64,000 nucleotides of DNA from Rhodanobacteraceae bacterium. Its GTDB lineage: Bacteria; Pseudomonadota; Gammaproteobacteria; Xanthomonadales; Rhodanobacteraceae. Shown piece after piece: positions 25,981 through 35,320 of this stretch. The DNA lies in contig SCQU01000003.1 of the NCBI GenBank assembly GCA_004299555.1, forward strand, positions 62,001 to 126,000, given 5' to 3'. Numbering within the stretch: position 1 is the stretch's first letter; every line of letters begins with the position of its first letter. The notes under the pieces were generated by a model. The model did no database searches. It was given only the letters and a program-made list of their open reading frames with translations, and had not been told where the DNA came from. Position numbers and translations under genes: made by a program.

Positions 25981-26769
25981 ATGACCGATACCGTTGATGC
26001 GGCGTTCCTGGATCGCGCCCTTGGCGTGGCGCTGGACGCGGCGCGCGCCGCGGGCCGGCGCATCCGGTACCACTTTGAACGCGGTGTCGAGGTGGAGCTG
26101 AAACCCGACGCCACGCCGGTCACGGTGGCCGACCGCGAAGCCGAGGACCTCATCCGCGGTGCGTTGCGACACGCGTTTCCGGGCCACGCAATCCTCGGCG
26201 AGGAACGCGGCCGCGACGGCGAAGGTCCATTCCTGTGGCTGGTCGATCCGCTGGACGGTACCAAGAGCTTCGTGCGCGGAACGCCGTTTTTTTCGACCCA
26301 GATTGCGTTGATGCACGCGGGCGAGCTGGTGCTGGGCGTCTCGCACGCGGAGCTGTATGGTGAAACCATGTGGGCGCGGCGCGGTGGTGGCGCGTTCCTG
26401 GAGGGTCGGCGGGTACAGGTTGCCGCGACGCACACGTTGGGTGACGCGGCGCTGTCGTGCGGCAACATCAAGTCGTTGGCCCAAGATCCGCGCCGCTGGC
26501 AAGCATTCGGCAAGTTGGTGGGCGAGGTCAACCGGGTGCGGGGCTACGGCGACTTTTGCCACTACCACCTGCTCGCGCGTGGCGCGCTGGACGTGGTGCT
26601 CGAATCCGACGTCAACATTCTCGACATCGCGGCGCTGGCCGTGATCGTGCGTGAAGCGGGCGGGGTGTTCACCGACCTCGAAGGCCGTGCGCCGGCACTG
26701 GATACACGCAGCGTGCTTGCGGCGGGGCCGGCTCTGCATCCAGTGCTGCGGCAGCGGTTCCAGGCTTGA
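25981..26769 (+). CDS. Inositol monophosphatase-family phosphatase, likely histidinol-phosphatase (HisN type)
   Basis: The 262-residue protein has the lithium-sensitive phosphatase signatures: TPVTVADREAEDLIR, ILGEERG, the metal motif WLVDPLDGTKSFVRG and the second motif VLESDVNILDIAALAVIVREAGG. The residues after the metal site (TKSFVRG) and the motif GYGDFCHYHLLARG are those of HisN-type histidinol-phosphatases rather than SuhB. No other his genes are near, so the substrate is an inference. It is followed by dodecin. Confidence 0.82.
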   Translation: MTDTVDAAFLDRALGVALDAARAAGRRIRYHFERGVEVELKPDATPVTVADREAEDLIRGALRHAFPGHAILGEERGRDGEGPFLWLVDPLDGTKSFVRGTPFFSTQIALMHAGELVLGVSHAELYGETMWARRGGGAFLEGRRVQVAATHTLGDAALSCGNIKSLAQDPRRWQAFGKLVGEVNRVRGYGDFCHYHLLARGALDVVLESDVNILDIAALAVIVREAGGVFTDLEGRAPALDTRSVLAAGPALHPVLRQRFQA

Positions 26770-26882
26770 TCACCTGCCCGGCAGGAGGATCGGCACTTGA
26801 GAAAAACCGGGAGCCGTGTCACGGTTGGCAACATGTATCAGCCCGCAACCAAGGGGATTCGCTGCGCGCAAGGAGAACGGAA

Positions 26883-27086
26883 ATGTCCGTGACCAAAGTC
26901 ATTGAACTGAGTGCGTCTTCTGCCGAAGGTATCGAGGGTGCAGTGCGCGAGGGCCTCGCCAGGGCCGGCAAGACCGTCAAGAACATCAAGGGTGCCTGGG
27001 TCAACGACATCAAGGTTGCGACCGATGCCGAGGGCAATGTGCGCGAGTGGCGGGTCAACATGCGGATCAATTTCGAAGTGGATTGA
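26883..27086 (+). CDS. Dodecin (flavin-binding small protein)
   Basis: The 67-residue protein matches the dodecin family in length and pattern: VTKVIELSASSAEGIEGAV, KNIKGAWVNDIKV with the flavin-stacking tryptophan, and WRVNMRINFEVD. Dodecins form hollow dodecamers that store or buffer riboflavin derivatives. The start follows AAGGAGAACGGAA. It is probably transcribed alone. Confidence 0.93.
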   Translation: MSVTKVIELSASSAEGIEGAVREGLARAGKTVKNIKGAWVNDIKVATDAEGNVREWRVNMRINFEVD

Positions 27087-27185
27087 CCCGTCCGCGGGGT
27101 CGGTAGCGCACGCGCGCAGACCACGCCTGCCTGGCCAGCAGAGATGTGAGGGGGCCATGCGATTGACGAGAGCACAAAACCAACG

Positions 27186-27884
27186 ATGAATGCAGCGACG
27201 TGGACGATCGGTTGTGTCGAGGACGACCCCGACCAGACCGGGTTGTTGCGCCTGTGGCTGGAACATGCAGGCTACGGTTGCGCGGTGTTTCCCACCGCCA
27301 GCGATTTCCGCCGGCGGCTTGGCAACGAAGCGGTGGATCTGGTGCTGCTCGATCGCAGCCTGCCGGATGCGACGGGGCTTGAGGTATTGTCCTTCATTCG
27401 GCAATCGCCCAATGCCGGCTTGCCGGTCATTTTCCTGACGGCGAGCGGCGATGAATCCGACATCGTCGAGGGACTGGCCGCCGGTGCGGACGATTATGTG
27501 GTCAAGCCGCCCAAGCAGGGCGAGCTGCTGGCGCGCGTGGCGGCGGTGTTGCGCCGGCGCGGGAGCGACACGGAAGCCAACGAAACCATGGAACTGCCCC
27601 CCTACAGCATCGATCCGCAGCGCCGGCAAGTCAGCATCAACGGCGAGCCGGTCGACCTGACCCAGCGCGAATACGAGCTTGCCTGCTACCTGTTCCGCCG
27701 CCAGGGGCGCATCGTCAGCCGCGATGCGTTGCTCGAGAACGTCTGGAACCTTGCCGGCGGGGTCAGTACGCGGACGGTCGACACCCATATCAGCCGCCTG
27801 CGCAAGAAGCTTGGCCTGTCCGGTGAATACGGCTGGCGCCTGACCGCGGTATACCAGCACGGGTACCGCATTGAGCAGGGTTGA
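27186..27884 (+). CDS. Orphan OmpR-type response regulator
   Basis: The 232-residue protein has a receiver (CVEDDPDQ, phosphoacceptor Asp in VLLDRSLPDATGL, lysine in YVVKPPK) and an OmpR winged helix (LTQREYELACYLFRRQG, VDTHISRLRKKLGL, AVYQHGYRI). No histidine kinase is adjacent. The reading frame ends just inside or just before pdxH, depending on the pdxH start. Partner kinase and targets are unknown. Confidence 0.88.
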   Translation: MNAATWTIGCVEDDPDQTGLLRLWLEHAGYGCAVFPTASDFRRRLGNEAVDLVLLDRSLPDATGLEVLSFIRQSPNAGLPVIFLTASGDESDIVEGLAAGADDYVVKPPKQGELLARVAAVLRRRGSDTEANETMELPPYSIDPQRRQVSINGEPVDLTQREYELACYLFRRQGRIVSRDALLENVWNLAGGVSTRTVDTHISRLRKKLGLSGEYGWRLTAVYQHGYRIEQG

Positions 27885-27894
27885 GGGTGCGGGT

Positions 27895-28485
27895 GTGGAG
27901 CTGACGGCCGAGATGCTCGAAACCTTCACCCGGCTGCACGCCGCCGCGTGTGCAAGTGGTGATCCGGAAGCCAACGCGATGACGGTGGCGACCGCCGATC
28001 CCGATGGCCGCGTGCACGCGCGCATCGTGCTGCTGAAAACCTTCGACGCGCGGGGGCTGACGTTCGTCACCCAGTATCGCGGCGACAAGGGCAGGGAGAT
28101 CGCAGCCAATCCGCACGTGGCGTTGTGCCTGCACTGGAAGCGGCTCGACCCGGCCGTGCAGGTGCGGGTCGAAGGGCGCGCAGAAAAGTGGCCGGCGGCC
28201 GAATCGGACGCCTACTTCGCGACGCGCGAGCGCCTGAGCCAGATTGGCGCATGGGCGTCCAGGCAATCACAGACGCTGCCGGACCGGGCCACGCTGGCCG
28301 CGCGCGTGCATCAGTATGAACAGAAATTCGCGGGTCGCGACGTGCCGCGCCCGCCCGAGTGGGGCGGTTTTCGCGTACTGCCGGACATGGTCGAATTCTG
28401 GTACGCCGGTGCGCACCGCTGGAATGAGCGTGAACGCTGGGAGCCGGTCGATGGCGCGTGGCGGATGCGGTGGCTGTATCCGTGA
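27895..28485 (+). CDS. pdxH: Pyridoxamine 5'-phosphate oxidase
   Basis: This FMN enzyme makes pyridoxal 5'-phosphate in the vitamin B6 pathway. Family blocks are EANAMTVATADPDGRVHARIVLLKTFD (shortened here), YFATRERLSQIGAWASRQS and the C-terminal RPPEWGGFRVLPDMVEFWYAG with RMRWLYP. The GTG at 27895 gives 196 residues, close to Xanthomonas homologues, and has GAGGG seven bases before it. A TTG at 27871 would overlap the regulator gene. The next gene overlaps this stop by one base. Confidence 0.93.
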   Translation: MELTAEMLETFTRLHAAACASGDPEANAMTVATADPDGRVHARIVLLKTFDARGLTFVTQYRGDKGREIAANPHVALCLHWKRLDPAVQVRVEGRAEKWPAAESDAYFATRERLSQIGAWASRQSQTLPDRATLAARVHQYEQKFAGRDVPRPPEWGGFRVLPDMVEFWYAGAHRWNERERWEPVDGAWRMRWLYP

Positions 28486-29288
28486 TGCTGGGCCCGCGCC
28501 GCATCGTATGCTTGACTGAAGAGCCGACCGAGGTGCTCTATGCACTCGGTGAGCACGATCGCATCGTCGGCATCTCGGGCTTCACCGTGCGGCCGCCGCG
28601 CGCGCGCAAGGAAAAGCCCAGGGTTTCCGCCTTCACCAGCGCAAAGATCGACAAGATCCTTGCGCTCAAGCCCGACATGGCGATCGGGTTCTCCGACATC
28701 CAGGCCGACATCGCGCGCGAGTTGATCAAGGCCGGGGTGGAAGTGTGGGTCAGCAACCATCGCTCGGTGGCCGGCATTCTGGCCTATGTGCGGCGCCTGG
28801 GCGCGTTGGTCGGTGTGGCCGGCAAGGCTGCGGCGTATGCGGGCGAGCTGGAGGCGCACGTCGAAGCGGTACGGACCCAAGCCGCGGCGCTGCCACGTCA
28901 TCCCCGCGTGTATTTCGAAGAGTGGGACGACCCTGCCATCACCGGCATCCGCTGGGTCGCCGAGCTGATCCGCATTGCCGGCGGCGTGGATGTATTCCCC
29001 GAATTGGCGGCGGAATCGCTCGCAAAGAACCGCATCCTTGCCGACGCGACGCTGGTGATTCCGCGCCAGCCGGACCTGATCCTGGGCTCGTGGTGCGGCA
29101 AGAAATTCCAGCCCGATGCGGTCAAGGCGCGCCCGGGTTGGGGCGCGATCCCCGCGGTGCGGACCGACGACTTGTACGAGATCCAATCGTCGATCATCCT
29201 GCAGCCCGGACCCGCGGCGCTGACCGACGGGCTGGACGCGCTGCACGCGGTGATCGCGCGCTGGGCGCGCGGTACCCCGCGCGGCTGA
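28485..29288 (+). CDS. Cobalamin-binding protein of the BtuF-like family
   Basis: The 267-residue protein has the two-lobed vitamin B12 binding fold: RIVCLTEEPTEVLYALGEHDRIVGISG, LALKPDMAIGFSDIQADIA, VYFEEWDDPAITGIRWVAELI and IILGSWCGKKF-like residues near 200. No signal peptide or lipobox is present at any reasonable start, so it looks cytoplasmic or exported by another route. No BtuCD genes are adjacent. The ATG overlaps the pdxH stop by one base; an upstream in-frame start at 28458 is possible. Confidence 0.82.
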   Translation: MLGPRRIVCLTEEPTEVLYALGEHDRIVGISGFTVRPPRARKEKPRVSAFTSAKIDKILALKPDMAIGFSDIQADIARELIKAGVEVWVSNHRSVAGILAYVRRLGALVGVAGKAAAYAGELEAHVEAVRTQAAALPRHPRVYFEEWDDPAITGIRWVAELIRIAGGVDVFPELAAESLAKNRILADATLVIPRQPDLILGSWCGKKFQPDAVKARPGWGAIPAVRTDDLYEIQSSIILQPGPAALTDGLDALHAVIARWARGTPRG

Positions 29289-29290
29289 CC

Positions 29291-29497
29291 CCGGCGTTGG
29301 CGCCGGTGGGGGCAGGCTGCGGAAGTTGGCTGCGGTTCATGGGATCCGGGTGGACGGCAAACCGCATGGCGCCTGTACCCTGTGGGGGCCGCGAGGCGGC
29401 AAAAGGATTCGTGGCGGCTGATCCGCAGTGATGCCGGTCCTACTGGCTACCGGCCTTTCCTCCACGCCGTGATCACCCGCCCAGCGTTTGGAGATCC
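29291..29497 (+). promoter_or_regulatory. Structured RNA leader upstream of nhaA (candidate cation riboswitch)
   Basis: The 209 bases before nhaA hold a run of clean hairpins: 29291-29306 (CCGGCG/CGCCGG), 29331-29337 with 29360-29366 (TGCGGTT/AACCGCA), 29388-29400 (GCCGC-GAG-GCGGC), 29414-29426 (GCGG/CCGC) and 29433-29454 (GCCGGT/ACCGGC). GGGT at 29348-29351, inside the loop of the second stem, can pair with ACCC at 29377-29380, a pseudoknot. Two structured motif classes, nhaA-I and nhaA-II, are known upstream of nhaA and sense lithium or sodium. Identity with either is not proven here. Confidence 0.5.
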
Positions 29498-30688
29498 ATG
29501 TTTCGATTGATCCACTGGTTGCCGTTGCAGCGCATCCGCGACTTCATGGACAACGAAGCCGCGGGCGGCCTGGTGCTGATGGCGGTCGCGGCGCTGGCGC
29601 TCATCGTTGCAAACTCGCCGCTGGGCCCCGGCTATGTCGGGGCCCTGCACGCGCAGGTGGGGCCGCTCAGCGTCCATGACTGGATCAACGATGGCCTGAT
29701 GGCCGCGTTTTTCCTGTTGGTCGGGATCGAGATCAAGCGCGAAGTGCTGGCCGGTGAACTTGCAACCTGGTCGCAACGCCTGTTGCCCGGCGTGTGCGCG
29801 CTCGGCGGCATGCTGGTGCCGGCCTTGATCTTCGGTGCGTTCAACCGCGCCGATGCCGAAACGCTGCGCGGCTGGGCCATCCCCACCGCCACCGACATCG
29901 CCTTCGCGCTGGGCGTATTGTCCCTGCTCGGCAACCGCGTACCGGTGTCGCTGAAGATCTTCCTGACCGCACTGGCCATCATCGATGACTTGGGCGCGGT
30001 GCTGATCATCGCCATTTTCTACACCAGCGGGCTGTCGCCGGTGTATTTGTCCGGCGCGCTGGCCGTGTTGGCGCTGCTGGCGCTGCTGAACCGCTGCCAG
30101 GTGCGCGTACTGTGGCCGTACCTGTTGCTGGGCGTGATCCTGTGGGTGCTGGTGCTGAAATCCGGCATCCACGCGACGCTTGCCGGAGTGGCCTTGGCGC
30201 TGGCGCTGCCGCTGGATGCAACCGGCACAAGCGCGAAGGATGACCGTGCGGGCGCTTCGCCGCTGCTGCGCGTCGAACACGCATTGCAGCGCGTGGTGCC
30301 CTTCGTGATCATCCCGGTCTTCGGTTTTGCGAACGCCGGCCTGTCGTTTGCCGGCATCGGCGTTGCGCAACTCATCGCGCCGCTGACGCTGGGCGTTGCG
30401 GGCGGGCTGCTGGCCGGCAAGCTCATCGGCGTGTTTGGCGTTGCCGTCTTGGCCGTCAAGCTGGGCCTCGCGCGGCTCCCGGCCGGCGCGAACTGGTGGC
30501 AGATGTTCGGCATCGCGACGCTGTGCGGCATCGGCTTCACCATGAGCCTCTTCATCAGTGCGCTGGCGTTCGCCAACCACGCCGTGCTGCAGGAAGAAGT
30601 GAAGCTCGGCATCCTCGGTGCCTCCCTGATTGCAGGCGCCGCCGGCTGGCTGGTGTTGCGCCCGGTTGCCCCCGCACGCGCGCGCTGA
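29498..30688 (+). CDS. nhaA: Na+/H+ antiporter NhaA
   Basis: The 396-residue membrane protein has about twelve hydrophobic segments. Diagnostic pieces are [17 protein letters not shown], the signature [36 protein letters not shown] with the two ion-binding aspartates, and the C-terminal [15 protein letters not shown]. It exchanges sodium or lithium for protons at the inner membrane. Expression may be controlled by the folded leader just upstream. It appears to be monocistronic. Confidence 0.96.
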   Translation: MFRLIHWLPLQRIRDFMDNEAAGGLVLMAVAALALIVANSPLGPGYVGALHAQVGPLSVHDWINDGLMAAFFLLVGIEIKREVLAGELATWSQRLLPGVCALGGMLVPALIFGAFNRADAETLRGWAIPTATDIAFALGVLSLLGNRVPVSLKIFLTALAIIDDLGAVLIIAIFYTSGLSPVYLSGALAVLALLALLNRCQVRVLWPYLLLGVILWVLVLKSGIHATLAGVALALALPLDATGTSAKDDRAGASPLLRVEHALQRVVPFVIIPVFGFANAGLSFAGIGVAQLIAPLTLGVAGGLLAGKLIGVFGVAVLAVKLGLARLPAGANWWQMFGIATLCGIGFTMSLFISALAFANHAVLQEEVKLGILGASLIAGAAGWLVLRPVAPARAR

Positions 30689-30907
30689 GGCCGCCCCGCA
30701 GCCGCGCTCGCCGGGATTCGAGCGCGGCGCTACAGGGGCCTTGCAAGGGTGCCCGCACCGGGCCGCTGCCTGCGCTGCCGGGCGGCACGGCAGCCCGCCG
30801 GGGCCAAGCCCGGCACTGCGGCAAATTGTCGCGGCGGCACCAGGAAGCTGGGCCCAGGCGGGATCGAGTGTTACAGTTCCGCGTTCACCTTGAGGCTGAT
30901 ATCCCTT

Positions 30908-32269
30908 GTGCCAACCGATTCGTTGACCGCTACCGAGCGCCGTGCCTCCATGTCGCTGGCCGGCATTTTTGCCCTGCGCATGCTCGGCCTGTTCATGATC
31001 TATCCGGTGTTTGCGCCGTGGGCGCGCCACCTGCCCGATGCCACCGCGGTCAGCATCGGCCTTGCGCTTGGCGTGTACGGGTTGGCGCAGGCGCTGCTGC
31101 AGATCCCGTTTGGCTTCCTCTCGGACCGCATCGGCCGCAAGCGCGTGATCGCGGCGGGCCTGGTGCTGTTTGCGGCTGGGAGCGTGATCGCGGCCCTGTC
31201 GCCCTCGGTCTACGGCATCGTGCTGGGGCGCGTCCTGCAGGGTGCGGGTGCGGTGGGCTCCACGCTGCTGGCACTGGCGGCGGATCTGACGCTCGAGGAA
31301 CACCGCACGCGGGCGATGGCACTGATCGGCATGACCATCGGCCTGGCCTTCGGGGTCGCGGTGGTGCTGGGGCCGGTCCTGAACGCCTGGATCGGCGTGC
31401 GCGGCATCTTCTGGTTGACCGCGGCGCTCGCGGGCCTCGGCATCGTGGTGCTCTATGCGTTGGTGCCGCGGCCCGCGGCCCGCGTCGTCCATCGCGACGC
31501 CGAGCCCGTGGCGGCGTTGTTTGGCCGCGTGCTTGCCAACCGCGACCTGCAACGCCTGGACCTGTCGATCTTCTGCCAGCACGCGATCCTGACGGCCAGC
31601 TTCCTCACGATTCCGTTTCTGCTGACCCACGCCGGCATCACCTTGCACCACCAGTGGTGGGTGTACCTGCCGGTGCTCGTGGTTTCAATCGTGCTTCTGG
31701 TACCGCTGGTGATCGCGGCCGAGCGCGGGCGCATGAAGCCGGTGTTCCTTGCCGCCATTGCGTTGCTGGCGCTCGGCCAGCTGCTGTTTCCCTGGGGACG
31801 GGTGCATCTGCCGCTCCTGGTGCTGGGGCTGGTGCTGTTTTTCACCGCGTTCAACGTGCTGGAATCGATCCTGCCCTCGCTGGTGTCGCGCCTCGCACCG
31901 GCCGATGCCAAGGGCACCGCGATGGGCGTGTATTCCTCATCGCAGTTCCTCGGCATTTTTGCCGGCGGCGCGCTGGGCGGATGGATCGACAGCCGCTGGG
32001 GCGTCGATGGCGTGGTGGCGTTCTGCGTTGCGGTGGCGGTCGTGTGGGGCGCGTTCACGTGGAGCATGCAGCCGCCGGCGCTCGTTTCGAGCCGGGTGCT
32101 GCGGGTGCAGGTGCGCGATGAGGGCGAAGCGCGGCAGCTGGAGCAAAAGCTGCGCGGGGTGCCGGGCGTCATGGAAGCCATCGTGGTGCGCGACGAGGGC
32201 GTGGCTTACGTGCGCGGCACGCGCGGGCTGGACCCTGGCGCCCTCAGCGCGGTACTCGCCAACCAATGA
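30908..32269 (+). CDS. YajR-like MFS transporter with C-terminal ferredoxin-like domain
   Basis: The 453-residue protein has twelve membrane helices with MFS motif A (FGFLSDRIGRKRVI) and a cytoplasmic tail of about 65 residues (LRVQVRDEGEARQLEQKL ... PGVMEAIVVRDEGVAYVRG). The tail matches the ferredoxin-like domain that distinguishes YajR of Escherichia coli, and the length is almost the same. The substrate is unknown. The GTG at 30908 has GAGG upstream, though at 12 bases it is a little far. Confidence 0.85.
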   Translation: MPTDSLTATERRASMSLAGIFALRMLGLFMIYPVFAPWARHLPDATAVSIGLALGVYGLAQALLQIPFGFLSDRIGRKRVIAAGLVLFAAGSVIAALSPSVYGIVLGRVLQGAGAVGSTLLALAADLTLEEHRTRAMALIGMTIGLAFGVAVVLGPVLNAWIGVRGIFWLTAALAGLGIVVLYALVPRPAARVVHRDAEPVAALFGRVLANRDLQRLDLSIFCQHAILTASFLTIPFLLTHAGITLHHQWWVYLPVLVVSIVLLVPLVIAAERGRMKPVFLAAIALLALGQLLFPWGRVHLPLLVLGLVLFFTAFNVLESILPSLVSRLAPADAKGTAMGVYSSSQFLGIFAGGALGGWIDSRWGVDGVVAFCVAVAVVWGAFTWSMQPPALVSSRVLRVQVRDEGEARQLEQKLRGVPGVMEAIVVRDEGVAYVRGTRGLDPGALSAVLANQ

Positions 32270-32288
32270 TCCGGCCGCGCGGCGCGCC

Positions 32289-32753
32289 CTACCGGTTCAA
32301 CGGCTGGTACGGCGGTGGTGGCGGCAACGGCAACTGCTTGAGCAAACCCAGGACTTGCGCTTGCGCCGCGGGATGCGCCTGCACGAACGCGACGATCTCA
32401 AGGTAGCGCCGAACGGACAGATGGTCGCTGCGGATCGCCGCCTTGATCCGGCGGGTGGCGGCCTGCTCCAGCCGGGCCCGGTTGGCGGCGGTGGTTGCGC
32501 CCTCGATGCCAGGGCGCGCCGCCCGCTTGATGTTGCCGGTTGCAATGATGGCGCGCGCAAAGTCGTCGAGTTCGGCGGGGGTCGGTGCCGGCGCGGCGGT
32601 GGTCGCCACGACAGTGCCGTGGGCGGCGCTTGGCGGCACCGGCGCTGGCGCCGCCGGCAGCGGCATTGCGACGGATGCGGCCGCCAGCGTCACCGCAAGC
32701 ACCGCGAGGTTCGGCCGCCGCCGCGTTGGCCTGCCAATGGACACCCCGAGCAT
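32289..32753 (-). CDS. Secreted DUF4168-like protein
   Basis: The 154-residue protein has an N-terminal export signal (NLAVLAVTLAAASVAMPLPAA), a Pro/Ala linker and a helical domain with LDDFARAIIATGNIKR ... ATRRIKAAIRSDHLSVRRYLEIV, which resembles the DUF4168 pattern of periplasmic helical proteins. The tail is proline-rich. Function is unknown. It converges on the YajR-like gene with a 19-base gap. The start at 32753 gives a normal signal peptide; a longer frame does not. Confidence 0.68.
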   Translation of the reverse strand: MLGVSIGRPTRRRPNLAVLAVTLAAASVAMPLPAAPAPVPPSAAHGTVVATTAAPAPTPAELDDFARAIIATGNIKRAARPGIEGATTAANRARLEQAATRRIKAAIRSDHLSVRRYLEIVAFVQAHPAAQAQVLGLLKQLPLPPPPPYQPLNR

Positions 32754-32999
32754 GGTTCCGTCGCTTCCTTGAAACCGGCTACGAGGGTACCCGTTGCGCC
32801 GCACGCCTTCAACCAGGGGCCGGGTCGCGCGCATCTGGCGGGTGGGGGTGGCAGCGCCCGGCGCTGCGTACGCTGACGGCGCCAGGGTTGCACGGTCCTG
32901 CGTGGCTGGACATTCAAAAGCCGCGCACCGCGGGCGGCCTCCAGCGTGCATGTAGAATCACCGCGTGCGCCCGGCCACGCAACGCAAGGGGATCTACTT

Positions 33000-34727
33000 G
33001 TGCGGTTGATGAAACTGGACCGCACCACGCGCCTGATCGTGATCAGCGTTGCGCTCGGGGTGGTGGGCGCGCTCGGCGCGCAGTTGTTCCTGCTGCTGCT
33101 GCACCTGACCGACACCTGGGTGCTGGCGTTGCTCGGGCATTACCACACGATCGACGTCGCCGCCGCGCACACGATGGGCGCGCCGCCGGCGCCGTTTACC
33201 CGACTGCATTGGTGGATCCCGATCGCGACCACGCTCGGCGGTCTCGTCGCGGGTGTCTTGATCTACAGCCTGGCGCCGGAAACCGAAGGCCACGGGACTG
33301 ACGCGACCCTGATCGGGTTCCACCGCAACAACGGGCGCATGCGCGCGCGCGCCCCGTTCGTCAAGATCGTGGTGAGCGCGCTCACCATCGGCAGCGGCGG
33401 TTCCGGCGGCCGCGAGGGACCGACGGCGCAGATCGCGTCGGGCGTCGGGGCCATCGCGGGTTCGCTCTTCAAGCTGCCCGACGATGAGCGGCGGCTGGTG
33501 ATGCTGATCGGCATGGCCGCGGGCCTGTCGGCCATTTTCAAGAGTCCGCTCGGCACCGCGATCTTCGCGGTGGAGATCCTCTATTCGCGCATGGCGTTTG
33601 AAGGCGATGCGCTCATTTACACGCTGATTTCCGCGGCGGTTGCGTACGCGATCACCGGCGCATTTTCAGGCTACACGCCGTTGTTCCTGCTGCCCACCAG
33701 CCAGCACGTGGTGCAGCCGATGGACCTGGTCTGGTTTGCACTGCTGGGCATCATCGCCGGCGGCCTCGGCGCGTTGCTGCCGGCCGTGTACTACCGCATC
33801 CGCGACGGATTCGCGGCACTCAGGATCCCCAATCATTTCAAGCCGGCGATCGGCGGGCTTGCCGTCGGGCTGATCGGCATCGTCGTGCCGCCCATCATCG
33901 GTGGCGGCTACGGTTACATGCAGTTTGCCCTGCAGGGCGGTACCGGGCTGGCCGCGTGGGTGCTGCTGCTGTTTTCGCTGGGCAAGGTGCTGACGCTCTC
34001 GCTCACCATCGGCTCCGGCGGCTCGGGCGGCATGTTCGGGCCGACGCTGTACGTCGGCGCGATGCTGGGCGCCGCGTTTGCGGCGTCGCTGAACCTGTTG
34101 CACCTCAACCTCGACTCGTCCTGGTTTGCGGTGGTTGGCATGGCGGCGGTCTTTGCCGGCGGTGCGCGGGTACCGATCGCGGCGATGGTGATGGTGATCG
34201 AAATGACCGGCGGGTTCGAGCTCATCATGCCCACCATGATCGCGGTCGCACTCGCCTTCATCGTGCAACTGGCGCTGACGCGCCATGCGAAATACCCGAC
34301 CATCTACGAAGCCCAGGTGCCAACGCCCGCCGAGAGTCCCGCCCACCGCCGGGCCTACTACGAGGCCGCGGTCGGCCTGCTGCGACGGCAGGAGGTGCGG
34401 CTGGACCGCGACATCCTGTCGCGCGAGCTGCACGGCGCCCTCGCCCGCGGCGAGGGGATCCCGCTGACCGGCCGCAGCGAGCAGCTCTACCGGCTGGCCC
34501 TTGCGCCAGGATCACCGGTCGTCGGACGGGAGGTGCGCAGCCTCGGGCTCGCGGCCATGGGGGTGGTCATCGTGGGGCTTATCCGTGGCGAAGGCGACGT
34601 CGTGCCGGGGGGCGGTACCCGCCTGCAGGTTGGCGACCAGCTGCTGGTAGCTGCGGGCAGTGACGGCATCGGAAAGTTTCGCAGCCTGATCACGGCGCCC
34701 GGCGGCGCCGGAGGCGCGGCCGCGTAG
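33000..34727 (+). CDS. ClC-family chloride channel/antiporter with C-terminal RCK_C (TrkA_C) domain
   Basis: The 575-residue protein has the ClC selectivity motifs GSGGSGGREGPTAQIASG and GSGGSGGMFGPTLYVG and ten or more membrane helices. After residue 440 a soluble tail appears, ending in a TrkA_C-like fold (GSPVVGREVRSLGLAAMGVVIVG ... GGTRLQVGDQLLVAAGSDG). TrkA_C domains bind small ligands and gate potassium channels; here the tail may regulate anion transport. The GTG at 33000 follows AAGGGG by nine bases. Confidence 0.88.
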   Translation: MRLMKLDRTTRLIVISVALGVVGALGAQLFLLLLHLTDTWVLALLGHYHTIDVAAAHTMGAPPAPFTRLHWWIPIATTLGGLVAGVLIYSLAPETEGHGTDATLIGFHRNNGRMRARAPFVKIVVSALTIGSGGSGGREGPTAQIASGVGAIAGSLFKLPDDERRLVMLIGMAAGLSAIFKSPLGTAIFAVEILYSRMAFEGDALIYTLISAAVAYAITGAFSGYTPLFLLPTSQHVVQPMDLVWFALLGIIAGGLGALLPAVYYRIRDGFAALRIPNHFKPAIGGLAVGLIGIVVPPIIGGGYGYMQFALQGGTGLAAWVLLLFSLGKVLTLSLTIGSGGSGGMFGPTLYVGAMLGAAFAASLNLLHLNLDSSWFAVVGMAAVFAGGARVPIAAMVMVIEMTGGFELIMPTMIAVALAFIVQLALTRHAKYPTIYEAQVPTPAESPAHRRAYYEAAVGLLRRQEVRLDRDILSRELHGALARGEGIPLTGRSEQLYRLALAPGSPVVGREVRSLGLAAMGVVIVGLIRGEGDVVPGGGTRLQVGDQLLVAAGSDGIGKFRSLITAPGGAGGAAA

Positions 34728-34750
34728 GTGCGCCGCGCGGGCAGGTGCGG

Positions 34751-35320
34751 TCAAATGGCGTGCCCCAGGTTCATCAACCACGCGATGATCACCGTCTGCA
34801 CCAGGAGGATGATCAAGATTGCGATCACGGGCGAGAGGTCGAACCCGCCGGGCAGCGGCAGCCGCTTGCGCAACGGTTTCAACACCGGGTCGACGATCTT
34901 GCCGAGCAACGGCACCAGCGGGTTGCGGGCGTCGATGTTGACATAGGAAAGCAGCGCCCACGCGAAGACCATGACGAGGTAGATGATCGCGAAGAAATTC
35001 AGGAGGTCGGCGAGTCCCAGCACCAGTACGCCTGGGGCCGACGCCCAGTAGCCCGGCGTGACGTAGCGCAGCAGGAAGTTCTTGACGACTTCCAGCAGCC
35101 AGATGATCACCAGCGCCGCCAGGTTGATCCGGCGCCAGCTCGGAACCAAGCGCCGGGCCGGGGTCAGGATCGGGTTGGTGGCACGGTAGAGGAACTGGCA
35201 GATGGGGTTGTAGAAGTCGGCGCGTACGGCCTCGGCGAGCAGGCGAAACGCAAACAATGCGATCGCGCAGCCGAATGCAAACTGGATCAGCAGGGTGAGC
35301 GCGTTGGCAAGATAGATCAT
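34751..35320 (-). CDS. yggT: YggT family membrane protein
   Basis: The 189-residue protein carries two YggT repeats, each with two membrane helices and a conserved polar segment: NPICQFLYRATNPILTPARR and IDARNPLVPLLGKIVDPVLKPLRK. YggT proteins are linked to osmotic or ion homeostasis, but the mechanism is not settled. It overlaps proC by four bases and follows it, as in many gammaproteobacteria. Confidence 0.9.
   Translation of the reverse strand: MIYLANALTLLIQFAFGCAIALFAFRLLAEAVRADFYNPICQFLYRATNPILTPARRLVPSWRRINLAALVIIWLLEVVKNFLLRYVTPGYWASAPGVLVLGLADLLNFFAIIYLVMVFAWALLSYVNIDARNPLVPLLGKIVDPVLKPLRKRLPLPGGFDLSPVIAILIILLVQTVIIAWLMNLGHAI

Noticed and set aside
29447-31651. Long minus-strand open frame opposite nhaA and the MFS gene
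   Set aside because: Composition is Gln/Arg/His-rich shadow coding; the plus strand encodes two clear transporters.
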